A stretch of DNA of 64,000 bases from JANXQG01 sp964615095 (GTDB lineage Bacteria; Planctomycetota; Planctomycetia; Pirellulales; Thermoguttaceae): contig CAZTPX010000015.1 in assembly GCA_964615095.1 (NCBI GenBank), forward strand, positions 40,141-104,140, given 5' to 3'. Position numbers and translations under genes: made by a program. This document shows, in pieces, positions 51,101 through 59,594 of the stretch. The notes below the pieces were generated by a model. It was not told the DNA's origin, did not search any database, and saw nothing but the letters and a program-made list of their open reading frames with translations. Positions within the stretch are counted from its first letter, which is position 1. Every line of letters begins with the position of its first letter.

Positions 51101-52539
51101 TCGGTGGACCAGGCGGGACTGCCGGCGTTGTAGACCGAGAACTCGTAGCGCAGGTCGATGCCCGCATGATACAGACCGCGGACGCGATACGTGCCCGGGG
51201 CCACCAATTGCGGCGGAACGTGATAGACGCCGTGCCGGGCGGCGTCCGTGTCGCGGGCCAGGTCGTCGGTGGCGTCCCACCACACAGTGTTAGGGCCGGC
51301 GGGAAAGCGGGTCTCGCTCACGAGGTTCCGCACACGGCGGCCGTCGGCCGATTCGATCACCAACGTCACATAGCCCGGCGCGTCGAGCGCGAACCGCACG
51401 GGAACCGGCCCATGTACGGCGGAGGCCAGCGTCTGCCGCGGCAGGGCCGTCTCCAGCGGCGCATCGCCCAGCGGATGGATGGCCAGCAGTTCGCCCAGCC
51501 ACACGCGGCGGCCGCCCTTGGTATTTCCGCCCAAGTGCGGGTGGCTTTCCTTGGTGACCTGCGTGATCCGCAGGCGGATGGCCCGCGTCGTGATGGTCTC
51601 TCCCATGTCCAACCAGTTGACGCCCAGCCCGCGGGGATACTGATTTTCGAGTCCCGTCCAGTGGGCGACCGTGTGCCAGTCGCTGTCGGCGGCCTCGCGC
51701 GGCGGGCGGCCGGCGGGGCCTTGGAAGCTCTGCACTTCGGCGGCGGCGAAACCGGCCCACAGGGCCGCCAGGGCGCGGATCGACACCGGTTGCCGCCAGA
51801 CTAGCAGCACGTCCACCGGGTGCTGCGGTGAGACCGCTTGCCGGCCACCGTCGGGACCGTTGTCCCAGGCGTTCCACGTGTTGTTGGCGCTCTCGTCGTT
51901 GATCCTCGGGGCGGCCTCGCCGTTGGCGTCGCTGGTGGCAACGGCCGCAGGCGCTACGTTGGCCATTCGCTGCGAGAGCACGTAGGCCCCGCCCAGCCAA
52001 CCGGCAAAACGGCTATCGACCGGCTTGGCCGTGTGCGTGAAACGCAAGGCCCGCGTCGTCGCCGCCTGGGGAAAAGTCCAGAGCACGTATTGCTCATCGG
52101 CCGCCTTGGGATTATCCGCCGGCGGCGTGATCCGCTCGGCGGGCGTCCACTGCGACTCATCGGCCAGGTCGCCCGGATACGTGGCCGTGGGCCGCAGCAT
52201 ACTCACCTGCCCGCCGGCGCGAACGAGCACCGAGCCTACGGTGATGGGTGTCTTCCAGCCGATGCGGAGATGCCGTAGCCCGGGCGTCTTCGAGTCGCCA
52301 AACAGCACGCCGTCCCACTCGGGCTGCGTGCCGGCGGTCCAGATAACGTGCCGCGGCCCGTCACGCTGGGGCATCGGCTTCTCGACCCCGTCGACCCATT
52401 GCGCAAAGGCGGCCGGATCGAGATTCTCGGCCACGAGTGGCGTGCCGACCGGGCCGGTTTGGTTGCTTTGGCTGAATGCGGCTTGTACGGCAACGAGGAG
52501 AACAAGGGCGACGAGGATTAGTGAGGTGTGTTTCATCAT
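48196..52539 (-). CDS. Large secreted NHL/YVTN-type propeller protein with C-terminal CBM9-like domain
   Basis: 1447 residues from the ATG at 52539 (MMKHTS...), giving a signal peptide (LILVALVLLVAVQAAFSQ). The N-terminal about 400 residues are beta domains with discoidin-like features (NNTWNAWDNGPDGGRQAV). A FlgD-like strand set follows (VRNLVSETRFPAGPNTVWWD), and about residues 560-900 are NHL-type blades: DPRGLAFDAQGRLLALAGK, DPQHVALDAQGNLYVSDRG and NPNGLAIDENGHLWVAETD. The last about 200 residues (PAPAVDGKLDDWADAQW) are a CBM9-like domain. An in-frame 24-bp-arm palindrome at 50489-50544 adds about VSGTLRVPEVSGTRSVPDT between two blades. A binding or scaffold role on polysaccharide is inferred. 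Confidence 0.78.
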   Translation of the reverse strand: MMKHTSLILVALVLLVAVQAAFSQSNQTGPVGTPLVAENLDPAAFAQWVDGVEKPMPQRDGPRHVIWTAGTQPEWDGVLFGDSKTPGLRHLRIGWKTPITVGSVLVRAGGQVSMLRPTATYPGDLADESQWTPAERITPPADNPKAADEQYVLWTFPQAATTRALRFTHTAKPVDSRFAGWLGGAYVLSQRMANVAPAAVATSDANGEAAPRINDESANNTWNAWDNGPDGGRQAVSPQHPVDVLLVWRQPVSIRALAALWAGFAAAEVQSFQGPAGRPPREAADSDWHTVAHWTGLENQYPRGLGVNWLDMGETITTRAIRLRITQVTKESHPHLGGNTKGGRRVWLGELLAIHPLGDAPLETALPRQTLASAVHGPVPVRFALDAPGYVTLVIESADGRRVRNLVSETRFPAGPNTVWWDATDDLARDTDAARHGVYHVPPQLVAPGTYRVRGLYHAGIDLRYEFSVYNAGSPAWSTEDHTGGWLTNHTPPSSAMFVPGDKSHNGRPLVYLGSYVSEGGDGLAWVDLEGKKQGGVGWIGGAWTGAPYLACDTGPKAVEDVHLYAGSAWEGELRLTAITRSGDKPVIKYTFPGGKDASALSGLAIHNGLLACSLPKQNELLLVDAKAGKLLATVSLKDPRGLAFDAQGRLLALAGKQLHRYQLKVSGTLRVPEVSGTRSVPDTLPAPEILVSGGLEDPQHVALDAQGNLYVSDRGNSHQVKVFDASGKPLRVIGAAGAPKAGPYDPLHMNNPNGLAIDENGHLWVAETDFQPKRVSVWTLDGRLVRAFYGPAEYGGGGKLDPIDKTRFYYHGMEFQLDWTRGVDKPLRVFFRPGPGQLGLPNGFGVDGQPETPLYRETASGRRRYFTNCYNSNPTNGASLAMLWLDCEGVAVPVAALGRASDWSVLKTEAFKSRVPAGVELRNGAWSADLVFAWSDSNGDGLVQPEEVTFLKASSGGVTLMPDLSAVVSRVDSRTVRYVPQRFTASGAPVYDLAAAETLVEGAQPPTSSGGDQALVEPSGWTILTVAPKPYAPQSLGGVYRGQSRWSYPDLWPGLHASHESPAPDRTGEVIGTTRLLGGFVTPRGGDAGPLWAVNGNQGNVYVFTADGLFVSELFHDVRCGRSWAMPAAQRGMRLNDLTLHDENFWPSITQTADGEVYLVDGARTSLVRVEGLDHIRRLSETSFSVSREDLRSAQEYLVQGELERQRAQGRLTLRVPLGKPAPAVDGKLDDWADAQWATIDKSGVAAFFDSNSKPYNVTAAVAVAGDRLYAAFRTADPNLLQNSGETPLAPFKSGGALDIMIGANPRADDARQNPVQGDLRLLVTLVHGKPRALVYRPVVPGTKEPVPFSSPWRTITIDRVDDVSGQLQFAAAEGNYELSIPLAVLNLKPEPGQSIRADLGILRGNGFQTLHRVYWSNKATGITSDVPSEAMLEPSLWGRWVFQKE
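50489..50544. repeat. Perfect palindrome (24-bp arms) inside the NHL propeller gene
   Basis: Arms at 50489-50512 and 50521-50544 (GTATCCGGCACACTCCGTGT...) are exact reverse complements with an 8-nt loop. Its length lets the reading frame continue. The translated insert is foreign in composition to the flanking blades. Confidence 0.92.
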
Positions 52540-52939
52540 GTTGGATCTTGGGAAACTTGTTTTGGCCCCGGCCAAAAATAACGCAACCTATTCGAGGTGG
52601 CGCTCCGCGTTAGCTCGTCCCGGAGGGACGCCTGAGAATAGCCCAGCGATTTATCGCTGGGTGAGAAGTAAGGATGAAATTGATAGTCCCGGAGGGACGA
52701 CTGAAATCGCGCGACGGGGAAGCCATCAACCGTCCCTTCGGGACTAAATCAGGAATGGTTGGACTCGGAACCCCGCGACGACCATGCAAGCATGGTGCCC
52801 GCGCTGGGCTATTATCACGTGCCCCTCCGGGGCAAATGCAGCCTGTCGGACGATTCATGCTTCCCAATTCATCATTCATCTGCGAGCCAAGGCGGTCGCC
52901 GTCACTTACGTCGTTCCGTTGAGCAATCTGGAATGCTCA
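52540..52939. other. 400-bp intergenic region with GTCCCGGAGGGAC / CCCAGCGAT repeats
   Basis: It contains CCCAGCGATTTATCGCTGGG (52642-52661), flanked by GTCCCGGAGGGACG-type arms near 52618, 52687 and 52730. The same composite occurs, rearranged, at about 59095-59325. No gene is seen. Confidence 0.65.
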
Positions 52940-54202
52940 TCACCGCTCCACCTTGCACTTCGGCAAGGTCTCATTGAGCGCTTTCACGCCGTCGTCGGTG
53001 ATCGCGGTGTTGCTGACGTCCAACTCTTCCAGCTTGCGGATGTCGCGCAGCCGCAACACGCCGATATCCGTGACCTCCGTGTCAGCCAACGACAACTTCT
53101 TGAGCTGGCGGACTTTCGTAAGGTGTTCCAGCCCGGCGTCGGTCACCTTGGTTTCCGACAAGATCAGCGTTTCCAGCTTGGGCAAGTCCTTGAGATGCTC
53201 CAAGCCGTCGTCGGTGACTTGCGTGCCGCCCAGGCGAAGCTCCTCGATGTCTTTCAAGGCGGTGATACGTTCCAGCCCGGCATCGGTGATATCGAGGCTG
53301 TCGAGGTACAGTCCCTTGAGCTTGGTCAGTCCCTTGAGGTGTTCCAGCCCGGCATCGCTGACCTTCGTGTCCCACAGGCCCAGCGTTTCCAGCAGGGCTA
53401 GTGGCTTGAGATGCTCCAGGCCGGCGTTGGTGATGTCGGTTTTGGCCAGATTCAACGCCTGCAGCTTGGTCAGTCCCTTGAGGTGTTCCAGGCCGCTGTC
53501 GGTAATCTTGCTCGCCATCAGGTCGAGTTCGCGCAGCTTGGTCAGCCCTTCGAGGCTGGCCAGACCGGCGTCGGTGATGCCGGTCTCCCAGAGGCCGAGA
53601 GTCTGCAAGCGGGGCAGCGCCTTGAGGTGTTCCAGTCCCTTGTCGGTGATCGGGGCGCCGTCGAGCCGCAGGCTGCGAAGGTCCGTCAATGTCTTGAGCC
53701 GCTCAAGCCCCGCATCGCTGATCTTGCTGCCCGTAAGGTCGAGTGTCTCCAACCGGGTCAATCCCTTGAGGATCTCCAGGCCGGCGTCGGTGATCGGGGC
53801 GTGCTCCAAATCCAGCTTGCGAAGCCGGGTCAATCCTTTGAGATATTCCAGCCCGGCGTCTGTCACCTTGGTGTCCCAGAGGCCCAAGACCTGCAAGCGG
53901 GTCAGGTCCTTGATGTGCTCCAAGCCGGCATCCGTGATTTCGGTATGGTCGAGCTTGAGGGTCTCCAAGCGCGTGAAACCCTTGATCGCTTCCAGGTCGG
54001 CGTCCGCAACCTTGCTCTCGGACAGGTCGATTTCGATCACCGGCCTGGTGGGGCTCTCCAAATCGAGGGTAATCTGGCCGCCGAGTTTCTCGATTTCGGC
54101 GATGACCTTGGCCTCGTCGGAATCGGAGTCAGCGGCAAACGTCCACTGGCTGCCGATAGGGAGTAGACCGGCGAGGAAAATTGCGATGGCAAGGCGTTTC
54201 AT
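52940..54202 (-). CDS. Secreted leucine-rich-repeat protein
   Basis: 420 residues with a signal peptide (IAIFLAGLLPIGSQWTFAAD). Residues about 55-415 are some fourteen consecutive 24-residue repeats of the form VTDAGLEHLKGLTKLETLGL, close to ribonuclease-inhibitor/GALA-like bacterial LRRs common in planctomycetes. No other domain is present, so it is probably a binding protein at the surface or in the periplasm; the ligand is unknown. The very regular codon pattern leaves an antisense frame of equal length open, which is not taken as a gene. Confidence 0.85.
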   Translation of the reverse strand: MKRLAIAIFLAGLLPIGSQWTFAADSDSDEAKVIAEIEKLGGQITLDLESPTRPVIEIDLSESKVADADLEAIKGFTRLETLKLDHTEITDAGLEHIKDLTRLQVLGLWDTKVTDAGLEYLKGLTRLRKLDLEHAPITDAGLEILKGLTRLETLDLTGSKISDAGLERLKTLTDLRSLRLDGAPITDKGLEHLKALPRLQTLGLWETGITDAGLASLEGLTKLRELDLMASKITDSGLEHLKGLTKLQALNLAKTDITNAGLEHLKPLALLETLGLWDTKVSDAGLEHLKGLTKLKGLYLDSLDITDAGLERITALKDIEELRLGGTQVTDDGLEHLKDLPKLETLILSETKVTDAGLEHLTKVRQLKKLSLADTEVTDIGVLRLRDIRKLEELDVSNTAITDDGVKALNETLPKCKVER

Positions 54203-54380
54203 GGGGATATCCTGAAGGTGGTGCGGCGTGATTATTGCCCTTTAAGTATAATTCAACCCCGCCGAAGGCGATAGGTTTCGATCTTAGGTCCAGAAGCATC
54301 ACATTGCGTCGGCGGCGAGCGCCAGTCATAATTCAAAAGGATTTCCCGAACGTCAACTGTTTCCTGAGGGGCATCATTCG

Positions 54381-54617
54381 ATGAAAGTCTTGGTTGATGA
54401 GCAGCTCCGTGGCCGACTCGGCACGATCCACGAGGCGGTCGAACTCCGTGACGCAGAGGGTCGAACGTACGGCTACTTTCACCCCGTGGTACGACCGTCA
54501 ACCGCGGAAGAGCAACCGCTGCGTTCGCCGTTCAGCGACGAGGAATTAGCACGCCGTCAAGCGGTGCCGGGCGGCCAGCCGCTGGCCGACATCTTGAGAG
54601 ACGTGGCGGCGCGATGA
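54381..54617 (+). CDS. Small antitoxin-like protein
   Basis: 78 residues. The pattern MKVLVDEQLRGRLGTIHEAV, ELRDAEGRTYGYFHPVV, SDEELARRQA and PLADILRDV resembles a family of short planctomycetal/cyanobacterial proteins often annotated as antitoxin-like and found upstream of toxin genes (from memory). No toxin partner follows; the next 140 bp hold only repeat-like sequence. It is therefore an orphan antitoxin or an unrelated regulator. Acidic, soluble and without a signal peptide. Confidence 0.6.
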   Translation: MKVLVDEQLRGRLGTIHEAVELRDAEGRTYGYFHPVVRPSTAEEQPLRSPFSDEELARRQAVPGGQPLADILRDVAAR

Positions 54618-54720
54618 TCAGATATTATTGCTAGAGCCTCGCGCCGTTTTGCGTTTACCCTCATTTGCATTTTGTATTTGTTTCGGATTTCGACATTCGG
54701 ATTTCGGATTTCCGTCCTCT

Positions 54721-54751
54721 GCCGGAACTGCGCAGGCTTGTTCCGGCCTAC
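54721..54751. repeat. Single arm of the GTAGGCCGGAACAAGC element (reverse sense)
   Basis: GCCGGAACTGCGCAGGCTTG... through 54751 is the reverse-sense counterpart of the arms at 30341 and 37433. It is preceded by an AT-rich stretch (TTTCGGATTTCGACATTCGG) related to those near 8380 and 15480. Confidence 0.75.
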
Positions 54752-54758
54752 GAACTCG

Positions 54759-56558
54759 TTACTGTTTCGCCGGCGCCTTCTTGCCCGCCAATCGCACGTT
54801 GTCGAAAAACAGCCTGGTCGGCGTCTTGTTGCCGTGGGGATCCAGCACGAGCACGAACAACGTGAGCTGCTTGGGGTTCAGGTAGTCGGGCTTGTCGCTC
54901 TTTTCCGTGCCCGTGCGCGGCAACTGCGTATAGTCCAAGTCGATCGTGTTCTTGCCGGGCTTGACAGTCACGGTGCCGTTGTAACGCGTGAAATAGTCCT
55001 TGGACTTATCGTCCCGCACCAGTACGCCGAGCGCGACGTCGCCGGCTTGCGGATTGAAGACGTCGACCAGGAACCGCGCGTTTTCATGCACCAGCCGCAA
55101 CGACCGGCCGTCTTCCAGGGAAATCGTGGCGTAGTCCTTCTCCTTGCTCGTCAGCCGCAGGGCGTGTTGACCGTCGGTGGCATGCTCGCGGACTACCTCG
55201 CCACCGGAGTTGGCAACGATCATGTCCTGGCCCGGCTCGAAGCTGCACAGCGGCGTCTCGCCTTCGGCCACTTCCTGGACCGCGGTCTTCATCCAGTAGG
55301 CCTCGGCGGCCGTCTGCAGATCGGCAAGGCCCGCGGACTGTACGCCGCGGAGCACCGCGTCGGCGATCAGTTGATGGCCGCCAAAACCCATGTGTACGCC
55401 GTCCCATCCCCAGTACTGCCGTTTCATGGCCTCCTCCGCGGAGCCGGCCTTGTGAAAAGCGCCGGCCGCGTCGACAAAGCCCGTGTTCAGTTCCTTGGCC
55501 ACGGCGTAGGCCGCTTTGCTCAACTCGGCGGTCGTGTCCCAGTTGCGCAGGCCCGGCAGCGTGGTCATGATGACGATTTCCGACTGCCCCTTGGTCAATC
55601 GTCGCACCTGCTCGACCGCCATGCGCAGATACTGCTTGTAGCGCGGTCCGCGGACTCCCGTGTCCCAATCGTTGCCGCCGAACCAAATCGTCACCAGGTC
55701 CGGGGCGGGCGTCTCCTGCAACCAGCGGGGAGTGAGGATCACGTTCTGGCTGAGTGTCGTTCCGCCGATGGCCGGATTGATCAACTTCACCTCGCTGCCG
55801 TAAGTATCCGTGAGCTGCTTGGCCAACATCCGTGCCCACAGTTTTTGCTGGTTCGCCCAATGCCGCGTATCGGTGAGCGAGTCGCCCATGGTGACGATCG
55901 TGATCGGCTGCTTGGCCTTGAGCTTGGCCAGCACGCGGGGCGTGCCCGGCTGCTTCGGCGTGTAGTCGGCCGTGTCGCGCGGGATCTTCTTCTCCAAGAC
56001 CATCCGCTCGATCGTGAAGGAGCAGGCGGGCCACTCGCGCCAGAAATAGAACTTGCCGACCCACACGTTGCGGAAGTGGCTGGGCGCAAAGCCGCCCCGG
56101 GCGTTGACCGGCGGGCCGGAGAGCTCGGGGATCAGATCGCTCCAGGGCACTGTGACCTTCACCCAGTTTGTGGAATTGATGGGAAAGCAGTAGCCATAGC
56201 GCAGGGCGAAATTCTCGCCGTCGATGAATTCCAGCCCGCCGCAGGTCTTGGAGCCGTCGCCCTTGACCCAGAAGCTGAAGCCTTCGTACTGGTCCCAGTC
56301 GTCTTTGGGATTGACCCAGGCCGTAAAGAACTGCGGCCCGCTGGATTCGACGAACGAGAACTTGCAGGCCTTGCCAAACTGGCCATCGACCAGTTCCACC
56401 GTGCCGGCCGGCACTTTGGCGTTGTTCTTCGCGGTCGTCTCCGACGGTTTGTGGCGTACGGCCGTCAAATCGATCAACGTAGGCTCAGGCGACTGGCCCC
56501 AAGCCTGTGCGGCGAAGAGCAGGATCGTAATCAGAAGGGTATATGTGTTTCTTTTCAT
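54759..56558 (-). CDS. Secreted SGNH/GDSL esterase with flanking beta domains
   Basis: 599 residues from the ATG at 56558; the frame is open to 56591, but this Met starts the signal peptide (YTLLITILLFAAQAWGQS). Residues about 30-190 form a carbohydrate-binding-like beta-sandwich (GPQFFTAWVNPKDDWDQYEG, FSFWVKGDGSKTCGG). The SGNH domain (about 215-410) has MGDSLTD, INPAIGGTTL, FGGNDWD and the catalytic pair region WGWDGVHMGFGGHQ. The C-terminal about 170 residues are another beta-sandwich. Probably a polysaccharide deacetylase or esterase acting outside the cell. Confidence 0.8.
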   Translation of the reverse strand: MKRNTYTLLITILLFAAQAWGQSPEPTLIDLTAVRHKPSETTAKNNAKVPAGTVELVDGQFGKACKFSFVESSGPQFFTAWVNPKDDWDQYEGFSFWVKGDGSKTCGGLEFIDGENFALRYGYCFPINSTNWVKVTVPWSDLIPELSGPPVNARGGFAPSHFRNVWVGKFYFWREWPACSFTIERMVLEKKIPRDTADYTPKQPGTPRVLAKLKAKQPITIVTMGDSLTDTRHWANQQKLWARMLAKQLTDTYGSEVKLINPAIGGTTLSQNVILTPRWLQETPAPDLVTIWFGGNDWDTGVRGPRYKQYLRMAVEQVRRLTKGQSEIVIMTTLPGLRNWDTTAELSKAAYAVAKELNTGFVDAAGAFHKAGSAEEAMKRQYWGWDGVHMGFGGHQLIADAVLRGVQSAGLADLQTAAEAYWMKTAVQEVAEGETPLCSFEPGQDMIVANSGGEVVREHATDGQHALRLTSKEKDYATISLEDGRSLRLVHENARFLVDVFNPQAGDVALGVLVRDDKSKDYFTRYNGTVTVKPGKNTIDLDYTQLPRTGTEKSDKPDYLNPKQLTLFVLVLDPHGNKTPTRLFFDNVRLAGKKAPAKQ

Positions 56559-56958
56559 GGCGGGACTCCAGGGGGTTCGTTGGCGGGGCACGACCCCACC
56601 CGGCTTGTCCGGGTCGGTGAAGAAGGTTGAATGGCTAAATGGGAACCCGCCACTTGATCTTCCTTCGTTCGCCGCAGGTGGCCGCCTCCGGCGGCCACCT
56701 GCGGCGAACGAACGGGTTCGGGAGTTGACGCTGTTAGCTACTCAACCTCCTTCACCGACCCGGACAAGCCGGGTGGGGTCGGACAACACGTATGGTAAGG
56801 TTTTCAGGATACCACGCCATCGACTCGGATGCCAGTGTTTTCTGCATGGTTCGGGCCGTGAACGACCCGCCGAGTTGCGTCGCCCGTTTTCCCGGACTAA
56901 AATGGCAACACCGACCTACGGCCCACTGAACCACCCAACATCGCCAAGGAACTGTCTC
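56559..56958. other. 400-bp divergent intergenic region with three repeats
   Basis: It holds a perfect palindrome at 56664-56712, flanked on both sides by copies of the GACCCGGACAAGCCGGGT element (56585-56625 and 56746-56780) in opposite sense, so the whole block is itself a large inverted repeat. No gene is seen. Confidence 0.7.
56664..56712. repeat. Perfect palindrome, 23-bp arms, 3-nt loop
   Basis: TTCGTTCGCCGCAGGTGGCC... at 56664-56686 pairs exactly with 56690-56712. This is the tightest hairpin in the window. Confidence 0.92.
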
Positions 56959-58698
56959 ATGAAACGTCTTGCCCTGGTTGCCGCCCTGCTCCTCTTGGCG
57001 GCCCGCGGATGGGCCGCGGATGCCCGGCTCGCCAGCGATCCGCGCAGCATCGCCGCCACGAAACTCGTCTTTCTCGCCGGCAATTTCCTCGTCAACGCCG
57101 ACGTCGATCGCTGCGTGAAGATCATGCAGGATGCGGCCGCCACCGGCTACACGGGTGTGCTTGTCTCCGACTGCAAATTCAGCCGCTGGCAGCAGCGCGA
57201 AGGCGACCAACGCGCGCAGTACGACAACAACGTCAAGCGGCTGCGACAGGCCGCCCGGGACCTGAAACTCCAGTTCATCGTCTCTGTCTGCGACCAGGGC
57301 GCAGACCTGCTCAGCGCAGATCCCAACCTGGCCGAGGGCATGCCGGTCGAAAACGCGCCCTTTCTCGTCAAGAACCACCGGCTCGTGCCGGCCGACACGG
57401 ACATGAAACTCGTCAACCCCGGCCTGGAGGCCGCCGACAACGGCCGCGTGCCCGGCTGGTACGTCGACGAACTGGGCCGCGCAGGCATCGTCGACAGGCA
57501 GATCAAAGTCGAGGGCAAGAACTCGATCCGCTTCCAGGACATCAAGCTCAACAGCCAGGTGGGCAACGGCCGCGTCATCCAGACGGTGAACGTCAAATCC
57601 TATCGCTATTACCACCTGAGTGTGCAGGTCAAGACCGACGGGTTCGACGCGCCGGCGACATTCAATATCCTGGCCCTGGGCTTCCCCACGGGTTCCAGCG
57701 AGCAGGCCCTGGCACACCAGCAGTTCGGGCTGAAGCCCACCGCCGATTGGACCAAGTACGAAATCGTCTTCAACACGCTGGATTGCGAGAAGGTGGGCAT
57801 CTACATCGGCTCCTGGGGCGGACAGAAGGGCAAGCTCTGGCTGGACGACCTCCGCCTGGAGCCGGGCGGCTTCGTGAACCTCATCCGCCGGCCCGGCATC
57901 AAGTTCCAGATCACGAGCGAGGACGGCAAGACCGTTTACCGCGAGGGCCGCGATTTTGCCGAGGCGGTCGATCCGAAGCTGGGCAACATGCCGTTCCTGG
58001 GCTCGTTCCAGACATGGTATGCGGGTCCCGAGGTGGCCGTGCCGCCGGGCAGCCGACTGAAGGAAGGCCAGCGGGTGCTGGCCTCGTACAGCCACGCCAT
58101 GATCGTTTACGGCTACGGCGTGTTTGCCTGCTGGAACGAGCCGAAGATGTGGACGATCATGGGCAGCAACCTCAAGACCTGCCACGAGGTGATGCGGCCC
58201 GACGCCTACATGATGGTGCATGACGAGCTGCGCCACATGGGCTGGGACCCGGCCTGCCGCAAGACCGGCAAGACCTGCGGGCTGATGCTGGCCGATAACG
58301 TCAAGCGCTGCATCTCGATGATTCGCCAGGAGGACCCCGGCAAGCCGATCTACGCCTGGAGCGACATGTTCGATCCGCACCACAACGCCGCGGACAAGGG
58401 CAAGTACTACCTGGTCCGCGGCGAGGCGCCCTTTGTCGGCTCTTGGGAAGGGCTCGACAAGGACGTGATCATCATGAACTGGAACAACAACCAGGAGAAG
58501 ACGCTGGAGTGGTTCGCCGCCCGCGGTAACAAGCAGATCCTTTGCGGCTACTACGACGCGCCCTCGGAGCGGATGGCCGAGTGGCTGAGGATGGCCGTGA
58601 AGTACAAAAACGTCAGCGGCGTGATGTATACCACCTGGGCCAACGACTTCCACGAGCTGGGCAAGTATGCCAAGATCGTCGACGAGTTCAAGCCGTGA
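56959..58698 (+). CDS. Secreted TIM-barrel protein with inserted beta-sandwich, GH20-like
   Basis: 579 residues from the ATG at 56959; the frame is open from 56224, antisense to the SGNH gene, so a late start is chosen. Signal peptide LALVAALLLLAARGWAAD. Barrel strands (GYTGVLVSDCKFSRW, LQFIVSVCDQGADLL) are followed by a carbohydrate-binding-like insert (about 155-300, YYHLSVQVKTDG, WLDDLRLEPGG). The barrel then resumes with SHAMIVYGYGVFACWNEPKM, MMVHDELRHMGWD (an Asp-Glu pair as in GH20 hexosaminidases) and PIYAWSDMFDPHHNA. Hexosaminidase-type activity is an inference from the DE pair; the family assignment needs a profile search. Confidence 0.68.
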   Translation: MKRLALVAALLLLAARGWAADARLASDPRSIAATKLVFLAGNFLVNADVDRCVKIMQDAAATGYTGVLVSDCKFSRWQQREGDQRAQYDNNVKRLRQAARDLKLQFIVSVCDQGADLLSADPNLAEGMPVENAPFLVKNHRLVPADTDMKLVNPGLEAADNGRVPGWYVDELGRAGIVDRQIKVEGKNSIRFQDIKLNSQVGNGRVIQTVNVKSYRYYHLSVQVKTDGFDAPATFNILALGFPTGSSEQALAHQQFGLKPTADWTKYEIVFNTLDCEKVGIYIGSWGGQKGKLWLDDLRLEPGGFVNLIRRPGIKFQITSEDGKTVYREGRDFAEAVDPKLGNMPFLGSFQTWYAGPEVAVPPGSRLKEGQRVLASYSHAMIVYGYGVFACWNEPKMWTIMGSNLKTCHEVMRPDAYMMVHDELRHMGWDPACRKTGKTCGLMLADNVKRCISMIRQEDPGKPIYAWSDMFDPHHNAADKGKYYLVRGEAPFVGSWEGLDKDVIIMNWNNNQEKTLEWFAARGNKQILCGYYDAPSERMAEWLRMAVKYKNVSGVMYTTWANDFHELGKYAKIVDEFKP

Positions 58699-59594
58699 GT
58701 TGAATTTGTGACCGCGATTCCTTCGTCAGTCGGTCGCAGAAGATGTGTTGGTGAACGAGTCTTGTCAGCGAGACGAGGAGGTCCCCCAATGTTGTTCGAC
58801 CCCTGCCAGCTTGTCTGGCCGGTGAAGGAGTTTTGTGAGCGCGGGGGCGTGATGACGCACTTTCCCGAAGAAACATGGATTGCCCACGGAAAAGGAATGG
58901 GAACCGCTATAACGTTCGCATTTCCATCTTCGCATGCATCTTCCTTTCCCTCATTTTCCTTTCTTCTCAATCAGCGGCAACAGCCGCGAATGACCGAACC
59001 ATTTTGGGAAAGGAAAATGTGGGAACCGTCTTGGCTCATCCGTCTCAAGAATGCGCGGACGAAAGTTTACCCATAAGCGGCGAGATTTTGCCCTGGAGGG
59101 GCATCTGAGAATAGCCCAGCGCGGGCACCGTGCGCAGCATGGTCGTCGCTGGGAAGCCGTAACGCAAGAAGCTATGCAGTCCCGCAGGGACGACTGAGCG
59201 GAACTCGGTTCAGCCTTATTCTCCGAGAGTTAGGTTTCAGTCGTCCCTACGGGACTATCGATTCCTTTTGCCTTTTCCACCCAGCGATAAATCGCTGGGC
59301 TATTCTCGGTCGTCCCTACGGGACGGGAAGATCCGAATTAACCTGTGTGAAACAACGAGACCGAAGCGCCGGCGCATTCTTGCGCCCGATGAACGGGAAA
59401 GAGATTCCGGCCATCGCTTTTGGAGCGCTGAGCAAGAATAGCAACATCGCCCGTTCGCAGGGCCGCTGCGTGGTCGCCTTGCCGGTGGTTCCGGCCGCGA
59501 AACCTTGGTACAATCAACCGTAATTTGGGCCTGCCCGGCGTCGGAGGGTACGGCGTCGGCCAGCCCGCCCGTTGGCGGCGTCAAGCAACATGAC
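58699..59594. other. 896-bp repeat-rich intergenic region
   Basis: 58745-58845 carries two copies of the GACCCCTGCCAGCTTGTC / GAGTCTTGTCAGCGA element. 58875-59108 has a short frame starting with a signal-peptide-like stretch (FACIFLSLIFLSSQSAATAA) but stopping soon after, possibly the remnant of a truncated gene. 59095-59325 is a composite of CCCAGCGATAAATCGCTGGG and GTCGTCCCTACGGGAC arms shared with 52615-52750. TTGGTACAATCAACC at 59503 may be the promoter of the next gene. Confidence 0.55.

Noticed and set aside
52953..54215. 420-codon plus-strand open frame opposite the LRR gene
   Set aside because: It mirrors the 24-residue LRR periodicity in antisense; the minus-strand reading has a signal peptide and true LRR motifs.
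58875..59108. Short frame with a signal-peptide-like stretch
   Set aside because: Stops soon after the hydrophobic segment and ends inside a dispersed repeat; more likely a remnant or chance, so it is mentioned only with the intergenic region.
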